Positions 19,701-22,194 of a stretch of 22,194 nt of DNA are shown here, in pieces (positions within the stretch are counted from its first letter, which is position 1; each line of letters opens with the position of its first letter). The notes below the pieces were generated by a model that ran no database searches, was not told the DNA's origin, and saw nothing but the letters and a program-made list of their open reading frames with translations. The stretch spans positions 18,192,291-18,214,484 of the forward strand of contig NC_049979.1 in NCBI RefSeq assembly GCF_000003815.2. The letters run 5' to 3'. The stretch comes from Branchiostoma floridae. Lineage: Eukaryota; Chordata; Leptocardii; Amphioxiformes; Branchiostomatidae. The translations under genes were made by a program, and so were the position numbers.

Positions 19701-22194
19701 TCTTTATTGGAGATAATTTTCAAGCTAACCATTGTGCACATGTTCTTTTCTTTGGAACTGAGCTCCTTGTTGAGAACTAAAACATACTGCAAGATAGCAA
19801 ATGGGTACCATAACATGCATATTGACATGATAAGGATGAATATATTCCCAAAGAACATTGCATCTGCCTTCCCGAGAGTGAGACATACAGAATCACAGAC
19901 CACGAAGAAAAACATGAAGTGCCTTATTGTATCATAATGCTGTGAATTACTGTACTTTGGCTACATGTACCACTTGGGTGTTCATTGGCCATCGGCAGGA
20001 ATGACAAACTCGAGTTTCAGAGTCACAAAAGACAGACACCATTCACTCCTATCTGTTACACAGAGCTACCGTNNNNNNNNNNNNNNNNNNNNNNNNNNNN
20101 NNNNNNNNNNNNNNNNNNNNNNNNNNNNNNNNNNNNNNNNNNNNNNNNNNNNNNNNNNNNNNNNNNNNNNNNNNNNNNNNNNNNNNNNNNNNNNNNNNNN
20201 NNNNNNNNNNNNNNNNNNNNNNNNNNNNNNNNNNNNNNNNNNNNNNNNNNNNNNNNNNNNNNNNNNNNNNNNNNNNNNNNNNNNNNNNNNNNNNNNNNNN
20301 NNNNNNNNNNNNNNNNNNNNNNNNNNNNNNNNNNNNNNNNNNNNNNNNNNNNNNNNNNNNNNNNNNNNNNNNNNNNNNNNNNNNNNNNNNNNNNNNNNNN
20401 NNNNNNNNNNNNNNNNNNNNNNNNNNNNNNNNNNNNNNNNNNNNNNNNNNNNNNNNNNNNNNNNNNNNNCTGGATGTCAGTTACATTCATACCACTTTGG
20501 AAAACATACAAGCTTAACTATCTCCCCAATTCTATGTCCTGCAGAATACATCAGAATTGTACCTTTGTGAATTGCATGCACAGGGCTGGACCTGGTGGGC
20601 AGTTTCACACGAGGCCCTCGTCTGTTGGGAGTTGGGGAAAGACTCGGTGACGATGACCCCAGCGGACTGCCAGTTCTGCCTCCCTCACCACCAGTTACCC
20701 TCTCTGACTGACACGAGCTTCCCTGGCCTGCTGAATCGTTTGATCCCTCCTGGGGAATTCTGTCATCAATCCACTCTTCTGCCACTTCAGGCCGGGGCTT
20801 TTTACGACTTGCTGTTGAGGGTGTTGTGGAACGTTTCCTTTTGGGGCTACTCTTCTTCGTTTGCTTGCCAGTTGTTGCTGCTGAGTCAGTTAGTCCTTGT
20901 GCCAGAGGCAAAGCTTTTGAGCTGACGCCAGGAATGGGGTGTAGAGTGTTTGCCACTGTACCGGGAGTTCCAAAAGAAGGGAAGGACATCCCTGTCTGTA
21001 GTCTGTCTTGAGAGTTAAATGAGGACATCAATGCAGACTCCAGACTATTGTAGAAATTCTCAGGTAATAGAGGGTTCTTCAGAGGACTAGCAAGGTTGAC
21101 TTGGGGTAAGTTGTTCTGCAGGAGGGTTGTCTTCTGTGCATTGGCATTCGCCATGGGCTGCATCTGTGCATGCTGAAGTTGGGCCAGAGACAGGAGAGCA
21201 GCATTTGCAGAGATGATGTCTCCCATTGCTGCAGTCCCCTGGCTCCCACTTGAGTTCATAACACTATTTGACACCCCGCCAGTAGGCAGAATGGATGGCT
21301 GTGGGGGAGACACTATGTTGGTTGGTACATTGTTCATTGGAGACTGCAGGCTTATGGGGTTTGAAGTTGGCATCTGTATTGGGGATACCAAAGTGGAACC
21401 TACTGGTTTGTTGGCTGACTGTAACAGGCTGCTGAACATATGTGGTGTCCACATGACTGTCTGGGCATTTGGAGAACTTTTGTTTATAGTTCCTGTGTTA
21501 TTCACAGTTATCATTGTTTGGTTCTGAAGAGGCATCACGCTCATGGCCTGGGATGTAGTCAAGTTTGGTTTTGCCCCCATAGACATAGACATAGCATTTG
21601 TCACAAACTGAGTCTGAGTACCAATGCTACTACTTTCCATCCTTCTTCTTGTCATGTTGTCTGTCACAGTGGGATTGGCAATTTGCTGTGAAGCTGGGCT
21701 GGAATTGGGATTATGAGAACTCAAAGCTACCCTTTGCTTCTCTAGCAGGTCCTTAATCATGGGCGAGCTGATAATTGTTGCCTGTCCTTGAGGTGAGGCA
21801 GGGAGGAGTGGTACCTGTACAGTGACACTACCTGACACAAGGCTTGTAGATGGTGATACATGGCCTGTGGATAGCATGGAGGGAGACGCTTTGCCAAGCT
21901 CAACGCTGACAGGAGACCTCTGTGGTGACAACAGTTGTTGGAGTGGTTGTTGTGACACATGGTTGATTGTTCTAATTGGCTGTGCTTGGGCTGTCAGAGG
22001 ATATGACTGGGTACCCGGCCCCAAACTTGTTGGCTGTGCCATCTGTTGAAATCTAGGAGCCTGTACAGGAATGGAGAGCTGCTGAGGCTGCAGCTGTGTG
22101 CCCAGTGCTGGGGTGGGAACAAGATACACCGGCATACCCTGCTGGTTCACAAAGAAGCAGCCTGCAGGCTGGTTTGTTACTGTCGGCACCTGCA
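16598..22194 (-). CDS. KMT2A: KMT2A/KMT2B-like (trithorax/MLL) histone H3K4 methyltransferase, C-terminal part, eight exons seen
   Basis: This is the 3' coding part of a trithorax-family lysine methyltransferase, a nuclear enzyme that methylates histone H3 lysine 4 within a WDR5/RbBP5/ASH2L/DPY30 complex. In order the exons encode a long disordered segment, FYRC, a Win motif, an acidic EEEEE stretch, the SET domain and a post-SET zinc motif ending in a stop at 16598-16600. SET hallmarks seen are [17 protein letters not shown] followed by PNC, YDYKFP, and post-[11 protein letters not shown] (CxCx4C). The match is to MLL1/2 rather than MLL3/4: the MLL1/2 wording MVIEYAG and DATMHGN is present. 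Exons are 20563-22194, 19150-19443, 18919-19018 (into a gap), 18507-18556, 18116-18220, 17603-17816, 17104-17199 and 16598-16777. Intron phases join correctly everywhere testable except inside FYRC. The 5' part (CXXC, PHD fingers, FYRN, taspase sites) lies beyond the window. A lancelet would be expected to have one gene predating the KMT2A/KMT2B split, so the symbol is approximate. Confidence 0.95.
17104..17199 (-). CDS. KMT2A: KMT2A-like exon: SET domain core with the NHSC motif
   Basis: Ninety-six nucleotides in phase 0 at both ends, with acceptor TTTCTTTCCCAG and donor GTGAT|GTAAGT. The 32 residues read [20 protein letters not shown] then [16 protein letters not shown] holds the Asn that contacts the cofactor and the Cys that joins the post-SET zinc site. 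Human MLL1 reads [12 protein letters not shown], so Arg is replaced by Ala before ARFINHS here. Confidence 0.97.
17603..17816 (-). CDS. KMT2A: KMT2A-like exon: first half of the SET domain
   Basis: Acceptor ACAG|GAGACC and donor AGCAAG|GTACAT enclose 214 nt, entering after two bases and leaving at phase 0. It reads [16 protein letters not shown], then the SET start [19 protein letters not shown] and [12 protein letters not shown], ending KRENYYNSK. The HGRGLF block belongs to the S-adenosylmethionine pocket of SET enzymes. Differences from human MLL1 are few and conservative (A for P after DLPM, M for N in YAGMVI). Confidence 0.97.
18116..18220 (-). CDS. KMT2A: KMT2A-like 105-nt exon: end of Win motif and acidic linker before SET
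   Basis: The acceptor is TTTTCCAG|A and the donor ACCAG|GTAATG; it enters and leaves with two bases of a split codon. The peptide is [17 protein letters not shown] followed by [18 protein letters not shown]. This matches human MLL1 KSAFDMFNFLASKHRQPPEYN then DEEEEEVQLKSAR. It links the Win motif to the catalytic domain, the segment that contacts the WRAD subunits in the family. Confidence 0.94.
18507..18556 (-). CDS. KMT2A: KMT2A-like 50-nt exon: start of the WDR5-interaction (Win) motif
   Basis: Acceptor TTCACAAG|GAT and donor TCTAG|GTGAGA bound 50 nt reading [16 protein letters not shown] plus two bases. Human MLL1 has EPPLNPHGSARAEVHL at this point. The arginine in CRAEV corresponds to the Win arginine (R3765 in human MLL1) that inserts in the WDR5 channel. 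The residue before it is Cys rather than the usual Ala. The exon starts at phase 0, so the preceding donor hidden in the gap should also be phase 0. Confidence 0.93.
18759..18918. other. assembly gap or masked run of 160 N inside the KMT2A-like FYRC region
   Basis: The gap interrupts a coding exon. By comparison with vertebrate MLL about 33 residues are missing between MLG and DPPVNP, roughly 100 nt, which would fit in the gap. No matching peptide is seen in the sequence between the gap and 18556. Confidence 0.9.
18919..19018 (-). CDS. KMT2A: KMT2A-like exon: middle of FYRC domain, cut by an assembly gap and carrying an apparent 1-base frameshift
   Basis: The acceptor is TGTTGTTTACAG at 19019-19030 and the exon runs into the N gap at 18918. 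Most of it reads [18 protein letters not shown], clearly FYRC (human MLL1 has DKVQEARSNARLKQLSF). The phase set by the preceding exon instead reads A-A-L-D-Q-L over the first codons, which aligns residue for residue with the human AWKSLT region, and then leaves the VQEAR frame by one base near 19001-19004. One extra G there would give a continuous domain of exactly the expected length. The remainder of FYRC and its donor must lie in the gap. An alternative acceptor at CCAG (19005-19006) would keep frame but delete about six conserved-position residues; I consider that less likely. Confidence 0.88.
19150..19443 (-). CDS. KMT2A: KMT2A-like exon: linker and start of FYRC domain
   Basis: The acceptor is very strong, a long pyrimidine tract ending TTCTTCTGCAG, and the donor is GATG|GTAAGT. 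The exon takes two bases to finish a codon begun in the 20563 exon (G|AC, Asp), giving [15 protein letters not shown], and leaves one base over. The first part is polar linker; the last 22 or so residues ([12 protein letters not shown]...) match the opening of the MLL FYRC domain, in which human MLL1 has a very similar FEISSDDGF. FYRC pairs with FYRN to hold the two taspase-cleaved halves of MLL together (family knowledge). Confidence 0.92.
20073..20469. other. run of 397 N in a KMT2A-like intron
   Basis: It lies between the exons at 19150-19443 and 20563-22194. Their phases join directly (G|AC), so no exon needs to be hidden here. The visible intron flanks (19444-20072 and 20470-20562) show no coding signal or repeat that I recognise. 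Confidence 0.9.
20563..22194 (-). CDS. KMT2A: KMT2A-like exon: long disordered Q/S/P/T-rich linker with nuclear localisation signal
   Basis: An uninterrupted frame of 543 codons runs in from the window edge and leaves at a good donor (CACAAAG|GTACAA), contributing one base to the next codon. Composition is Gln, Ser, Pro, Thr, Asn and Val rich with no globular domain, as expected for the segment of MLL proteins between FYRN and FYRC. Near its end, at about 20788-20870, is a strongly basic bipartite cluster ([10 protein letters not shown], then SRKKPRPE), a likely nuclear localisation signal, followed by an acidic EEWIDD. I see no taspase-1 site (QVDG type). The window edge reads TGCAG|GTG, which could be an acceptor, so whether the exon starts there or continues is unresolved. 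There is no reason to place a start codon here. Confidence 0.9.

Noticed and set aside
20557-22049. Several plus-strand frames opposite the long KMT2A-like exon
   Set aside because: They are shadows of the 543-codon minus-strand frame and have no splice or domain support.
1-22194. CRISPR arrays, operons, bacterial defence, toxin or viral genes
   Set aside because: No regularly spaced repeats, no ribosome-binding-site-led gene runs and no viral or toxin protein frames were seen. The window is intron-bearing animal DNA.

Overview
The window is a piece of eukaryotic, animal genomic DNA. It is AT-leaning, full of introns, contains four runs of N, and carries several kinds of miniature transposons and tRNA-derived repeats. 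The one clearly identifiable gene is the 3' end of a trithorax-class histone H3K4 methyltransferase (KMT2A/KMT2B, MLL1/2 type) on the minus strand. The single MLL1/2-type sequence, close similarity to the vertebrate SET domain, frequent 'tacatgta'-like words and SINE style suggest an invertebrate deuterostome. A lancelet (Branchiostoma) is my best guess, but this is an inference.

Layout from right to left, in the direction of transcription. 22194-16598 holds the last coding exons of the KMT2A-like gene: a long low-complexity exon (20563-22194), an exon entering the FYRC domain (19150-19443), an FYRC exon running into an assembly gap (18919-19018), two short exons carrying the WDR5-binding Win motif and an acidic stretch (18507-18556, 18116-18220), and three exons for the SET and post-SET domains (17603-17816, 17104-17199, 16598-16777). 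A 3' UTR of about 1.6 kb probably ends at an AATAAA at 14962-14967. Reading frames join across every visible junction except one: the FYRC exon needs one extra base near 19001-19004 to stay in frame, which looks like an assembly error or a real frameshift.

14961-1 holds no recognisable conserved gene. Three minus-strand exon candidates (13159-13196, 4775-4810, 1077-1186) join in one open frame and could be the 5' part of an unidentified gene with long introns; only the one at 1077-1186 has strong splice signals. A second candidate start is a 42-codon ORF at 2220-2348, directly downstream of a tandemly duplicated block with CRE-like and CCAAT motifs. The rest is intergenic or intronic DNA.

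The mobile-element content is well resolved. There is a 204-bp inverted-repeat element with a perfect 9-bp target duplication (5350-5553), an 838-bp TA-flanked pogo/Tc1-mariner-like non-autonomous element (10662-11499), a roughly 440-bp inverted-repeat element (3523-3962), a tRNA-derived SINE (about 11922-12180), and a degenerate tRNA-like locus (2065-2155). I see no bacterial-type system, CRISPR array, or new defence or toxin system here. The most valuable points are the chromatin-regulator gene, its apparent frameshift, its unusual Win motif, and the small candidate gene models.
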